Source: Heterohyrax brucei (Eukaryota > Chordata > Mammalia > Hyracoidea > Procaviidae). Taken from it: DNA of 64,000 nt. Shown here piece after piece: positions 34,750 to 46,486 of the stretch. The number at the start of each line of letters is the position of its first letter. Within the stretch, counting starts at the first letter, position 1. The position numbers and the translations under genes are program-made. The DNA lies in assembly GCA_028571685.1 (NCBI GenBank), contig CM053162.1, positions 48,394,851-48,458,850 of the forward strand. The letters run 5' to 3'. A model generated the notes under the pieces. The model did not search any database. It saw only the letters and a list, made by a program, of their open reading frames with translations, and was not told where the DNA came from.

Positions 34750-35240
34750 AAAAAAAATCCTAGGAGAGACATTTCTTTTGATGAATCAAATTGCCAATGA
34801 AAAACAAAGATAATAGCCAGTGCTGACTAGGGTGTGGTGGAGGAGTCATTCTTATATACTATTATTGAGATTCTGGAGGGTATTTTATATAACTTTCACA
34901 GTCATAAAAATGCTTACAGTCTACACCTGAGTATTTATATATAGTGTTCTATATAAAAAGTCAAAGGGCTATCCTGCATTTTGTATAAGTGTACTTATTG
35001 AAAATTGGAAATAACCCATGTGGTTTTCCAATGGAAATTGACTAACTGATTTTGAGTATAGCTCTACAATGGAATCCCATATGACCATTAAAAACTATAT
35101 TCTCAAAAGGTATTTAATGACTTAGTAAATTTCTTTTGGTGTAAGGCTGAGTAAAAGAAAAATAAACAGCACACAAAAATTTCTGAAGTCAGATCCAAAC
35201 TAGTGAGAAAGGAGAGACTGAAAGAAAATTAAAACGATGC
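34750..35240 (+). mobile_element. Very old L1 3' part, plus strand
   Basis: 'ttgaaaattggaaataaccc', 'tacaatggaatcccatatga' and 'ggtatttaatgacttagtaa' fit the C-terminal/3' region of an old L1 subfamily. Weak and divergent. Confidence 0.5.
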
Positions 35241-35399
35241 AAAGCATTTGATGTAGTCTACAGATACACTAGAGTAGATCAACGACCTCTTAAAATGTGG
35301 AACTTGAAAATGGGCAAAATAAATGAAGTGCCCTGGGAATACTGTGTTTAGCACCTTAGAAGACTATTAAACAATGTGTCCATTATCGGTTTTCTTTTT

Positions 35400-35990
35400 C
35401 TACCTTCATTCAGTTGAGTTCTATTAAGCAAATATTTGCTGAGTGTTTACTAGATGGTAGATGCGGTTGTAGGTACCACAACAAAAGCAGAGATGAAAAA
35501 CTATGTAGATTAAGACAGGGAAGCATTGACCACAGGGTCCAACCTGACGAGGAGATAAGTAGCAGAGTAAAGATACCATTAGGGTAAAGATGAGAATGAA
35601 GTGCAGGTACCGTTGTTATATAGAGAGAAAAAAAGGAGAGATGCTGTTGCTGAGGCCATTTGGACTACATCTGAGAGGTGATGAGAACATCATTGTGGCT
35701 TGCACATAGCCAAACCAGATTCGTGACTGATGAAGCAGGGGAGGTGAAGGCGCTCATAAAGCTTTTCACTTGGATGCTGAAGTCATGGAGGTGAGTAACA
35801 GACAATGAACTAGAAAGGAAGACTTTGAACTTGCTACTAAAATCTACTCATGTGGTATATTGTAGGCATCTGATGAATACTTGCTGAACAAATGGATGAA
35901 TTTTAAGTGTAGAAAGTGATAGAGAAGATTGAGGAGGAACTGTAAATAGACCACATGGAACATCTAAAAACAGATTTGCTGAGGGACCCT
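35400..35990 (-). mobile_element. Probable L2 LINE, minus strand
   Basis: 'aagcaaatatttgctgagtg' and 'tttactagatggtagatgcg' resemble the reversed L2 3' end. Downstream text (35640-35900) is purine-rich like the L2 body, but I can only align it loosely. Confidence 0.4.
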
Positions 35991-36544
35991 GAGGGTCCCA
36001 TGCTCTGGAAGTAGCAATGGGGAGCTAAGTGCATCTAACTCTCACCCTCACCCCTTGGAGCAGAAGGAGGAAGAGAAAGCTTTTCCATCTCTAAAGGCTT
36101 GCCTGGAACTGTGCAATCAGGAGTCAGTTAAGGCATGAAGTTGGAAAGATCTTTTAAGAAAAGACTGAGGATGGAATTATGTTAACAGATTGCAGGAAAG
36201 GGCCTTGTCGTGTGTGATCTGGGATAAGGGACAGCAACAGACTGTGTAGAGTGGCAGTGACAGGACAGGAAGAGATGGAGGGAGGAAGCTGGGAAAGTAA
36301 ACATGAAAGAAGCAGAAATCTGGGAGCCAAGTCTGGAAGCTGGGAGAGGGCCAGACAAGGGGCACGAAATCAGTTCTCACTTCCTTTGATCCACCTCTTA
36401 ACTGAGAGCTTGTTGGTAGGATGAGATCTCTTAGTATTTCTCTCCAGTGGGGATGGAGTCAAGTGAACAATTATGGTATCTCTTTAAGAAGTTGTGCAGG
36501 TACTTGTCAAAGAAGACTAAATTATTACAAAAGTAGTTTATACA
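35991..36544. other. Unique or unrecognised non-coding DNA
   Basis: Purine-rich on the plus strand. Some of it may be L2 body. No exon seen. Confidence 0.35.
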
Positions 36545-36748
36545 AGGAGTCACAGGGTGAAGCAAATGGTTGACATCAGCTCCTAACTTAAAAGTTGGAA
36601 GTTCAAGTTCACCTAGAAGTGTTTTAGAAGAGAGACTTGATGACTTGCACCTGGAACAGCAGCCCTTGGAAACCCTGTGGAGCATAGTTCTACTATGATA
36701 CACACAAAGTCACTGTGAGTCAGGACAGACTTGATGACAACTAGTTAC
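36545..36748 (+). mobile_element. AfroSINE, long subtype, plus strand
   Basis: 'gcaaatggttgacatcagct' (head), 'cacctagaagtgttttagaa', 'gcatagttctactatgatac' and 'tcactgtgagtcaggacaga' (tail) follow the long-subtype order. Divergent. Confidence 0.7.
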
Positions 36749-36754
36749 ACCACG

Positions 36755-36925
36755 CAAAGCACTATTCTGTTATTAGTTCATTTAATACTTTCAACACTTC
36801 TGTGAGGTAGACACTGTCATTAGTCCCATTTTATAGATGAGATAACACAGGCACAGAGAGATTAAGTGACTTGTCCCAGATCCCATAGCTGGTAGGGAGT
36901 TTGGTGCTAAAATTCATACTGTCAT
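36755..36925 (-). mobile_element. MIR, minus strand
   Basis: 'cattttatagatgagataac', 'cacagagagattaagtgact', 'tgtcccagatcccatagctg' are the reversed MIR core and tail. Confidence 0.85.
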
Positions 36926-37121
36926 TTTTCTGCTAAGTGGCCCCTCCAGGTGATACGTGGAAGAAGTTATCCAATGGCAGTCTCCCACTGATTAGCAAAT
37001 TAAACTGGTTGGCTCCCAGAATAACATAAAAAATTATCTAATAAGCACATCATTCTAGGATATGGTCTTTGGATCATCAGACCTACTAGGAGCCTGCGTG
37101 CTACGAATATATATGCCCCTG

Positions 37122-37148
37122 TATGACTCAACAGCACTTGGCTTGGCT
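37122..37148 (+). mobile_element. Tail-only RTE/SINE fragment
   Basis: 'tgactcaacagcacttggct' and 'tggctgg' match the tail at 634-672 and, reversed, 4946-4984. No head or body precedes it. Confidence 0.5.
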
Positions 37149-37332
37149 GGTTATAGATGTGGAAACCCTGGCGGCTTGTGGTTAAATGCTATAGCTACTA
37201 ACTAGGTCGACAGCTCAAGCTCTCCAGGTGCTCCTTGGAAATTCTATGAGGCAGTTCTACTGTGTCCTATAGGGTCATTATGAGTCAGAATTGACTCGAC
37301 AGCAGTGGGCTTGGTTTTTCGGTTATAGATGT
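37149..37332 (+). mobile_element. AfroSINE with perfect target-site duplication, plus strand
   Basis: The SINE at 37161-37320 starts 'ggaaaccctggcggcttgtg' and ends 'agtgggcttggtttttc'. ggttatagatgt is present without change at 37149-37160 and 37321-37332. One of the clearest young insertions here. Confidence 0.93.
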
Positions 37333-38678
37333 AAAACAATATAGCAACACATCATAACCCTGAGAAATTTAGCAAAAAAGAACTTCCTTTATTTAAAGAA
37401 CTTTCCCTTTTTAGGTTTGCTTCCCTCAGCATTTCCCACTCTTATTTGTCCAGAGACCCATTTTCATGTAATATGCATAAGCATTTCTTAGAAATACTGT
37501 TTTGTGGGGGAGGGGGGGAATAATAAAACACTTTGGAATTTGCAGATCTGGAATCCACTCCTAAAACCAAGGATCAAGAGATTTCTAAAGACCTTGCCCC
37601 TGAGTGCCTGCCTTGAAGCTCTTGAGATTCGTGTGGTTTATTTACATTAGACAAAATCTGAACTAATTTTTTAATGTCTGCTAATATTAGCTTCAAGTCA
37701 AGAGACAGGAGGGTAATGGATGGTTGTTGGAGGTAGACACAATGTTAGCAGCAAGAAGTGACTGAAAGACAAGCAGAAGATGTAAAAAATGAAGAAATAA
37801 CCCAGACCAACTAGATGGGGCATGGCTACCACCCCTGACACTGTCAAAGATCGCAACAGACAGTCTCAGAGAGACCAGGAGAAAAAATATACAATAAAAT
37901 ACAAATTTACACACACATACACACACAAAACAGACTTACTAGTCTGACAGAGCCTGGAAGAAACTCTAAGTTTCTGGCCTCTGGATACTCTTCAAAGTCA
38001 GAACTGAAGCCACTGCGGAAGCTCAACCTTCGACTGAAGAGTAGACGGGTATACCAAAAAAAATAAATAGTAACACACACAAGGAACATGTTTCTTAGTT
38101 CAATCATGTATAAAAGACTAAATGGGCAACACCTACCCAAAAACAAAAATGAGAAGGCAGGTAGAGACAGGAAAGCTGACAAATGGAAAACAAGAACCTG
38201 AGATGAAGGAGGGAAGAGTGTTGACACATCACAGAGATTGCAGCCAATGCTATGAAATAATTTGTGTGTAAATTGCTGAATGAGAAAGTAATTTTTTCTA
38301 TAAACATTCACCTAAAGCACAATCTTAAAAAAAAATCAGAAAAATGAAGACGTAAAAATACAAAAACTTGAAAACTTCCTGGATTAGTCACCTGAAACAC
38401 AAATTGAAGCCCTAGTGATGGATTAGAATGAGACAATGAATATAGTTCAACACTCTATCGCAAGAACTAAATAGGCATTTGGAGTGGGGCTAAGCAGTGG
38501 GAGAGGGTCCATGGACAGTATGCAAGGCTCGCCTAGGACCAAGTGGACCATCCCTAGGAAACATAGGAATTCTCAGCAACAGAGACATCTTTTCTTAAAT
38601 CTAGCTTGAAACCCTGCCAAGAACCTTTGCAATGTTAATACTGCTGTTAGGGACCAATTCCAAGAACCACCAGCAAAG
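37333..38678. other. Unique non-coding DNA
   Basis: About 1.3 kb. A short CA tract lies near 37910-37927. The minus frames at 37693-38311 (up to 134 aa) are low-complexity Phe/Ser/Leu-rich and overlap the CA tract, so I do not call them genes. Confidence 0.4.
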
Positions 38679-38830
38679 CAGTGGTTCTCAAAACTTATTC
38701 TATGTAAGAATCACCTGGGATTTTGTTAAAAATTGGATTCTGATTCAGTACATGTGAAGTGGAAATGTTAATTCTCAGCAGGGGTTCAAACTGGTTCATC
38801 GCTCTGCATCTAACATATAATTCAACTTGT
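38679..38830 (+). mobile_element. MER5-type hAT DNA transposon, plus strand
   Basis: 'cagtggttctcaaaacttat', 'gtaagaatcacctgggattt' and 'ggattctgattcagtacatg' follow the MER5A/B consensus. The right end is degraded. Confidence 0.75.
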
Positions 38831-39321
38831 GTGATTCCTGTAGCATCAAACCTCTCTGTGGAGTCAGACCTTCAGTAGAGTCTAATACATCCACTATAGC
38901 CTTGTTTGATTACATTTTGGGGAAAACTAAAGAAAAGAACCTGAGTCCTGTCTGGGTGACTTGAAGAACTTTCAAAAGGAAGAGAGACCCAAATGAGATG
39001 AAGAATTCAGTGAAAGCAGAAACTTGGCACCAAAAGTGAGTGAACATGGAATTTCACAGAAATCTTAGTTAGAGCACCAGTCTTCTGCAGAAAGTAAGAT
39101 ATGGGGCTTAAGTTAATTTTACAGTGATCTGAAAGGAGGGCGTGACCTTGGCTCCATCTGGTTTGTCCTGCTCAGTGTTTAGATTACTTTGTGACTGTGA
39201 TCATCATCAGTGCTGGGGAGCTGAAACACTGTGTGTGATGGGGAAGGTGTTTCAGATTAATTAGGAAAGGCAGGTAATGGACAGATCCTATAAGATCTTG
39301 TCCGTGATGAGGGGTTTGTGT

Positions 39322-39515
39322 AGAGGCCCTTGGGTGGTGCGAATGGTTAGTTAAGCAGTCTGCAATGAACTGAATGTTGGTGGCTCTAATCCACCCTGAG
39401 GCTGCTGGAAAGAAACATCTGCCTATTGGCCATGAAAAACCCTATCGAGCACAGTTCTACTTTGCATGGGGTTGCCAGGAATCAGAATCAATGCACCAGC
39501 AACCAGTTGGTTAAG
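39322..39515 (+). mobile_element. AfroSINE, long subtype, plus strand, nested in L2
   Basis: 'gcccttgggtggtgcgaatg', 'aaaccctatcgagcacagtt', 'catggggttgccaggaatca' and 'atgcaccagcaaccagttgg' give head, body and tail of the long subtype. Confidence 0.85.
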
Positions 39516-39843
39516 TGAAAGAAAAAGCTATTGGAGAATTTTCAAGGAGAAGAGAAACATAAAATGCATTATATTTTAAGCGGGTCAGTCTAGCTGCCTT
39601 GTAAAAGTATCCAGGGATCGAAGCAACAAAACTAGGTAGGAAGCTATTGCATTTGATGGAAAGAGAGAAGATGGAGACTTGGAATAGGATGTTGACAGAA
39701 AGAATGGGTGGATTCAGGGTATATTTTGGGCTTAGAGTAAATAAATTTGGACTGGAAATTGTGGTAAAGAGGAGAGATGATTTTTAGGTTTTTGGCTTGA
39801 GTAAATGAGTGGGTCGAGGCTGAATGTACTGTGGACTGATGGG

Positions 39844-40008
39844 AGAAAACCCTCGTGGCGTAGTGGTTAAGTGCTACACCTGCTAACCAAAAGGCTGGCA
39901 GTTCCATTCAACCAGATGATTCTTGGAAACTCTGTAGGGCAGTTCTACCCTGACCTATAGGGCTGCTATGAGTTAGCACTGACTCAACGACACTGACTTT
40001 TTTTGGAT
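39844..40008 (+). mobile_element. AfroSINE, plus strand, nested in L2
   Basis: 'aaaaccctcgtggcgtagtg', 'ctgctaaccaaaaggctggc', 'gctgctatgagttagcactg' and a T run at the end. Full length. Confidence 0.92.
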
Positions 40009-40339
40009 GACCGAGGGAGAAGAAGGTTTGGTGAAGAAAAATACATTTCATTCGTGTTAAAATGCCAGACTACTTTTTAAATCTATGGGTGAGATGAGGA
40101 CTTGGGAAAGGAGTAGATCCCAAAGGAAAGAGTAGAAGAATACACTGCAAAGACACTTTCAAAGGAAGAAGTGGAAGAGACTAGAAGGTAAAAGACACAA
40201 TGACCATGACTCTAGAGCATGGGCTCAGTGATTTTGCCTCAGGTGGGATCTTTGGTTAGAGAGGCTAACAAATCTAAGGTCAAAGGTTGAGGCGTCGACT
40301 TGACATCGGAACCCAGACATCCTGACTTCTTCTTTTAGG

Positions 40340-40545
40340 CAGCAGGGGCTGACATACACTGAAGGCTCACTGGTGCTGAGCACAGAGCTTCTCAGGCTTT
40401 GTCTCATTCAGTATTCATAACAACCCTAGGCAGTAAGAACATTATCATCTCCATCTTTTCAGATAAGAAAATACATTTTCTTAGAGAAAGAAGTTACTTG
40501 CTCCTTATGCAAACACACGCAGTAAGTGACATAGATCTCTTGGTG
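40340..40545 (-). mobile_element. MIR, minus strand
   Basis: 'attcataacaaccctaggca', 'ttatcatctccatcttttca' and 'cacgcagtaagtgacataga' follow the reversed MIR order. Confidence 0.7.
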
Positions 40546-40554
40546 AATAGTCAG

Positions 40555-40690
40555 ATAATTTCAGACCTGAGAGATAATTATGTCCCACTCCCTCCTATCG
40601 CAGATCAGGAACCCAATATCCAGAGAGGTAAAGTTAACTTGCCTAAAATTCCTCAGTGACAGAGCTGAGATTTGAATGTAAGTCTCATGA
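40555..40690 (-). mobile_element. MIR-related old SINE fragment, minus strand
   Basis: 'cagatcaggaacccaatatc', 'cagagaggtaaagttaactt', 'gacagagctgagatttgaat' resemble a MIR-type reversed core. It lies just beyond another MIR. Confidence 0.45.
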
Positions 40691-42529
40691 GTCTCTGCTC
40701 TACTCTTAAAGATAAATAATTGGATTTCTAACTGGAATTTAGAAATTAAATAAGTGTTTGAAATGTCACATTGGAGAGAATAAAACATTAAAAACAAAAA
40801 CAGGTTGAATTTCTCAGTTTCCCTCAGCTCACTGTATTTCACATCATCCTAGGAAGAGATAAGCTACTTAGAGCAGACGTTAATAGTCTTCATAACGCCA
40901 GAGAGCTGATTACCTAATACTCAGTTCTAGTCTATGTGTTGAAAATTGATTTTGTGATAATTCTTTCCTATGTCTAATCGGGTCAATAAATTAAACTTAT
41001 AGGTCTATTATTCCAGGTCATTCTTTTTCTCCTACAAAGAGCTTTAGCTGTTGCCCTTTTCCATATATTACTTGTAAGCTTTTGTTTCCCTATTCCAAAT
41101 CTAACCTCTGAAGCTCTTTGTTGCTCACTGATAACCTCCCTTCCCCATCCTTAGTTGCTATGATTGTGTTTGTTGCTTCCAAAGTCAGTGTGGCATGATA
41201 ACTGTTTCCTTTTATTCAGCAGAATATTTCTTATTCTTGATTGACAAATGATGATATTTGGGAATTCCAAAATATTTTGATTGAATTCTTTGTCCTGGAC
41301 AACACTTCCAGCTTAGAAAATTGCATGAAATATACCCGAAGAATCAGATTCTTTCAACAATTTCCAAATTTCCTCCAGTATTATCTAGGTTAAAGGTAAG
41401 ACTTCCTGACCACGCATGTCTAAGATGAAGCATTATTATTTAGAACATGTGTTTGTTCTTTAAAAAATAATAATAAATCAAGGGTGGTTTGAGTACAACT
41501 ATTGCTACTGTAATTTCCTATTAAAACTAAGATTAGCTCTCCTTTTTAAACATGCCACTCATTTTTAACCCTGCCCTGCTTGAATGGAGAAAAGAAGGTT
41601 TTGCCTTTTGATATACGCGCAGACCATAACCTTGTCGACTCGATAGGGTTTTTCCAAATACTTCAACTTTGAACCATTATCAGCATCAGTGATTAATTAA
41701 TGGATTATTTACTAAAGTTAGTTTCCTTTCTTTTCTTCTTCTGAAAAAAGACGCAGGGGACAAGTGAGGAAAGGCCAGACATGTGTCTTCCATTTGAAAC
41801 CCATGATTAAAAAGCTTAAAAATTCAAACCAACATAAAAAACTGCTTTATTTTAATACTGTGGAAGGTTTCAGTGAACTCCATTATTTTTACTCACTATT
41901 TGCTTGAATAATTTAGGCAAGAAAGCTAAATTATACATAAAGTGTACAGTTAGAAGAAAAAGTTCATGCACAGCCGTAGGCTATAGTCTTCCCCTAATGA
42001 TGTCTGAAGTCAGTGAAAAGAACTCGTTAGACCGAGAGTAATTTCTCAGGGTTTATTTTTTTTTTTTCTTAAAGCCATAATGTTCTTATAAGAATCTGAC
42101 AAATACTGCCCTGAACAAAAAAAGCCACAAAAGAGAGTCTACAGTTAAGACTTCAGCCTGTGTAAACTTTCATTAATTTCACGTAAAAATTGTGTCTCTT
42201 TATACACCATAGATAACTGTCTCCGGTTCCAATTGGACTGATTTAAGGAGGAACATACATGTCTTGATTGAATAGAGTTACGATTTGGTCTCATTAGAAT
42301 TCTGAAGTTACAAGAGTTAAAAGATGTTTTGGGCTTAGAGACAAACCCAAATCACAGAAAGGTGATCAGCACCCAGCCGGTGTACTGAGCAAGCGATGCC
42401 ATATCGTAAAACATTTACAAGATCCGCTGAAATTTTTACACTCTCTTTAAGTGTAACAATAAAGAAGTCAACTGCTGCAAGATGACAAGGATATCATATT
42501 GTATCTCTGTCACCTTTGATTTCTGAGCA
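40691..42529. other. Unique non-coding DNA, no recent insertions
   Basis: 1.8 kb without AfroSINE, RTE or L1, AT-rich, with a T-run at 42056-42067. No exon recognised. The larger block 40009-44483 contains no AfroSINE at all. Confidence 0.45.
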
Positions 42530-42665
42530 GCCTTTATTCTTCAAAGTTACAAAATTGTAGAATTTGAAGAATCCAGTTTAGTCCCTTCAGTGAACAGATG
42601 AAGAACCAGAGATCCAGAGAGGTGAAGTGGTTAGCTCAAGGCTACACAGCTAATTTATTTGTTCA
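42530..42665 (-). mobile_element. MIR-related old SINE fragment, minus strand
   Basis: 'tgaacagatgaagaaccaga', 'gatccagagaggtgaagtgg' and 'ctcaaggctacacagctaat' match a reversed MIR-type core. Confidence 0.55.
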
Positions 42666-42879
42666 TTCATTCTCCAAATGTTTCTATATTCAGAGAGAAA
42701 GCAAGGGATTTCAAATCAGGAAATCAGCCACGGATAAAAGTAGAAAGATGGAAACCAGAAGAATGCTTTGAGAAACAAAAGGCATCAGTCATTGTCAAGT
42801 CATACCCTTTCTCCTACCCTCCCACCACCATACAAGTATTGACTGCTAAGAGAATCTGTACCAAAAGTAGTATGAGGTG

Positions 42880-43165
42880 TGAGGCAAGAGTAGAATGTGG
42901 AGTCAAATTACCTGGGATTGAATCCTGGCTCTTCCTTATACCTATTATGAGAGCTTCAGCAGGTAGCTTAGCTGTCTGATTTATTTTCTCCAATAGTAAA
43001 ATGATGAGGATAATAAGAGAACCAGAGTATACTTCTTAGAGTTTTTTTTTATGAATTAAATGGTATTAATATATACTCATATATAGTGTTTACAACACTG
43101 CCTAACACATAAAAGTTATAGAGCTATTATGCTGTTATATATTATGTTAGTAATTATTATTATCA
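42880..43165 (+). mobile_element. MIR, nearly complete, plus strand
   Basis: 'tacctgggattgaatcctgg' (core), 'ccaatagtaaaatgatgagg', 'atgaattaaatggtattaat', 'acactgcctaacacataaaa' and 'gctattatgctgttatat' run through the full MIR order into its 3' end. Confidence 0.85.
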
Positions 43166-43669
43166 ATATGTCTATAAACTCTTCCATATGATTAGGTCTC
43201 CTAGCAACAGTGGACTGAGTGGTGAGTAAGCAATTGGTCCAAGTGGAGCATCTAATCCAGCAGCCAATGTCCTAGTATTTATATGGCCTAGGTTTAAACG
43301 AATAAATTCAGTCATCTGGAAATTAGGAGATGGGAATCCAAAGGCCAAGGCCAGTTTGCTGACAGGCTGCAAAACTCAGGGTAGGTCAGGCATTATCGGC
43401 CCAAGTGCAGAGTAGAGTTATGAAATTTTGAGGAAGCCAATTGATAGAAGCAGAATGGGGCCTACCTACAAAGACAGGAGCTATCTAAACACTTTCTGTG
43501 TCTAATCCTTGAGTGAACAAGTCTCACTAAACTTTCTTTTGGAGTGTGTCCCAAGTCATTGCAACCAGAAAAGACATCAAACATGTGCAGGTAGTTCCGT
43601 CAGGCAGAGAAGAGGGTCCACACACTGGAGATACAGGCAGAAATCAAGTATGGGAAACCAAGTGTGTCA
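43166..43669. other. Unique or unrecognised non-coding DNA
   Basis: About 500 bases with nothing assigned. Confidence 0.35.
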
Positions 43670-44471
43670 CAGTGAGTTTAATCCTTCTCCTGAAAGTCAC
43701 TGGAGGTTATTGAAGGATTGAAACAGGTCAGTCTTGTCTGATCCAATTATCTCTCAATTCTGGAAGGTCCTCCAGGTACGAATGAAGACACTAAATTTGA
43801 GGGGGAGAAATAAACAAGAGGAGGGAGACTATTGAGCAGCTTTGGGCACAATCTAGGCTAAAGCTGATCAGGACCTACCACTACAGTAACAGTGCTGCTG
43901 ATGGAAAGAAAAAGATAGCTAAGAAAGTATTAATAACCTGGAGATTTATTTGCTGCTGGGCATATAGAAGTGGCCAGAGTCCAGGCAAGATTTCTGCCTT
44001 GGGTGGTTGGAGAGATGAACTCAGAAACACGGGAGTCATTTTGGGATTAGAAGTTGAGAAGCATGCCCCTGGATGTGCTGAGTTTAAGATCTGTCTGACA
44101 GTCAAGTAAAGATGGCCTGATGTATATGGGTGTGGCAAATGTAGAGCACTACAGAATAAAAGTGGCAGTTGAGGCCAAAGACTTGATTGCTGTCTTTCAG
44201 AGTGCGTATGGTAAGAAGAGAGGGCCACAATTATTTCCTGGGAAACACTAACACGCAAGGAACAAGCAGAGGAGCCTCTGCCAGAGTCTGAGAAAGAATG
44301 GACAGAGAAATAGAGGAAACACAACAGAGGGTGGGGGAGCAAGGCCTTAGGAACCAAGGAAGGAAGAAATTTCAAAGTGAGGAAATTCATCAATCAAAGG
44401 CAGAAGCTAAGGACTCAAACTATCCACAGAATGTAGCAGCGTGGAGAACATTTGAGCATATTTGAGACCTA
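43670..44471 (-). mobile_element. L2 LINE body, minus strand
   Basis: 'gtcactggaggttattgaag', 'gaaacaggtcagtcttgtct' and 'gggagtcattttgggattag' align with the reversed L2 3' region. The 170-aa minus frame at 43881-44393 lies inside it and is an accident of low stop density. Confidence 0.6.
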
Positions 44472-44664
44472 TAAGCTAAAGGAGGAAACCCTGGTGGTAC
44501 AGTGGGTAAATGCTATGATTGCTAACCAAAAGTTCAGCAGTTCAAATCCATTAGGTGCTTCTTGGAAGCTGTATGGGACATTTTGACTCTGTCCTATAGG
44601 GTCGTTATGAGTCAACAGTGACTCAACAGTAATGAGTTTGGTTTTTTATTTTTAAGCAAAAGGA
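44472..44664 (+). mobile_element. AfroSINE with target-site duplication, plus strand
   Basis: The SINE at 44484-44652 opens 'ggaaaccctggtggtacagt' and ends with a T-rich tail. It is flanked by taagctaaagga (44472-44483) and taagcaaaagga (44653-44664). Confidence 0.93.
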
Positions 44665-44848
44665 ATGAGGACAAAATCAAGGTGATGATGGATTAAAAAA
44701 TGGAGAGAGAAAGTAATGGAACAAAGTAAGTATACTCCAACTTTAAAACAAAGAAAGCTGCAGAGAATGTGAGTTCAAATAAGCACTGTTTGTTTGCTGT
44801 TTGTTTAATACAGAATAGACTGGATATATGGATGAACGGAACCAGAAA

Positions 44849-45049
44849 GAAGAGAAGTTAACCCAGACCCACTGTCATCGAGCTGATTCCAACTTAGTTG
44901 ATTCTGACTTACATAGACATTGCAAGGCTATAATGGAACTGCCACCATAGAATTCCCAGGGAGTGCTTGTGGATGCGAACTACCATTCTTTCAGTTAGCA
45001 GTTGTAGATCTTAACCACTTTGCCACCGGAGTTTCTGAAGAGAAGCTAA
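44849..45049 (-). mobile_element. AfroSINE with target-site duplication, minus strand
   Basis: The SINE at 44862-45036 ends in the reversed head 'aaccactttgccaccggagt'. gaagagaagttaa (44849-44861) and gaagagaagctaa (45037-45049) flank it, 12 of 13 bases identical. Confidence 0.92.
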
Positions 45050-46486
45050 GGACACAGGAAAAGAAGGCCTGCTGGAACACAGTGCCTGCTGAGGAGGAGG
45101 AAAACTGTAAGATTTGGGTACAGGTCGAGAAATTAGACAGGAGGAAGGGCCATGCTTCCACAGAAACAGGAGGAAAGAAAAATGGAAGCTGATGAAAGCA
45201 GACTTGTAGTTGAGGATTCTGCAGACTGAAGTTTTGTGTTGGATGGAGCTATATAGATACATATATATATGTGTGTGTGTGTATATATATATATACACAC
45301 ATATATACATATGTATATACATATATATATGTATGTTTCTCTTAGTGAAATAGCAAGCAAGAAGGTCTTCTGAGAATGAGAGAATGTTGGATATTAACAA
45401 AAACACCACTGCAAGGATGAAATAAGGGACTGAGCTAATTGAATCACGGGGCCATTTCAGAGTCCAGTTGAGTTTGGAGACCATGGGTGTATGGCAGCAT
45501 CAATCTATGTGGTTGTTTGATCTCTCATCCACCTCCCAGGTGTTATAAGTGAACAAACCTGAAGACTGGAGAATTCAAGACGTATTTGATGAAAAAGCAA
45601 GAGAGCAAGGAAATCCAGAGTAGTGGTACAAGAAAGATAGGTCAATTTATTCCTCAATGGGACAGAAGTAAGTAGAAGGAGGTGTCAACTTGGAAGGGAA
45701 AAAAGAGCTTCAGATTGTTTTTGATGTTTTAGGGGATCAAAAAGTGGGACTTATGAGGGAAAAAAGTGATGACAAATAGGACAAGTTTGTTGCCAATGTG
45801 TGTGATAGAGTTAAAGTTAGATAGAGTTAAAGTTTTTATGAATGAAGCGGATATTTGTTGCCCAACCCAAAACTCCAAGCAGACCCCCTAATTTGTCACA
45901 GATTCATTTTCCTGGAATGCCTCTGGCTTCTCTGAAATGTCCTAGAGACATAAGTAGAAGGCCAGACTTGTTATACCTGGCATGAGCACTTGCCAGGGTA
46001 ATTTATCCTCTTTTGTCACCAGAGTTCCAATTGAGGCTGGAAAAGATTGAGAAAGTTTAATCACACTGTTCTTCAGAATCCATTGCAAAGCATTAATAAC
46101 TTGCTGTGATATTAGCAGTTTTACATCTTATACTGGCATCATTTTGTCACATTATTTTAATATTGCCATCATGTAGCTTAGTATTAATGTGATACAAAAG
46201 TAAAATTACATGTGCACTTTTCATATTGTTATATTGAATTCTAGTATGTATATGACACTAATACTATTCAAATTCCATAAAACACACCATTCCTTATATA
46301 AAGACATTTTAATGTTATGTTAGAATAAGAATGCGGATCATTACACTTCTAGAGTCATACAGCAGAGGAGGAAATAAAGAGCTTCACATTTATGAGCCCT
46401 AGGGAGAGGAAGCTGAGGAGAGTTCCCATGCATGACAACCTAAACCCAACCTGTTATTACTTGCCAGTCAGACAGGACCATTAGAA
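45050..46486. other. Unique DNA with a TA/TG microsatellite
   Basis: 45256-45345 is an alternating TATG/TG/TA tract in the order (TA)(TG)(TA)(CA)(TA), close to self-complementary. Minus frames at 45011-45484 are built on it and are not genes. The rest (45350-46486) has no recognised recent repeat; parts near 45560-45760 may be old L2. Confidence 0.45.

Larger units (their letters stand above)
39230..40075 (-). mobile_element. L2 LINE body, minus strand, split by two AfroSINEs
   Basis: 'gacagatcctataagatctt' (39280), 'gtcagtctagctgccttg', 'gtatattttgggcttagagt' and 'tttttggcttgagtaaatga' align in order with the reversed L2 3' region. The pieces are 39230-39321, 39516-39843 and 40009-40075. 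Confidence 0.6.

Noticed and set aside
37693-38311. Minus-strand frames up to 134 residues
   Set aside because: Low-complexity Phe/Leu/Ser content and a (CA)n-derived Cys-Val run; no homology recognised.
43881-44393. 170-residue minus-strand open frame
   Set aside because: It lies in L2-like sequence, shows no family resemblance, no splice context and no conserved pattern; antisense frames in old LINE sequence of this length occur by chance.
45011-45484. 157-residue minus-strand frame
   Set aside because: Built partly on a TA/TG microsatellite (Tyr/Ile/His runs) and an antisense AfroSINE.
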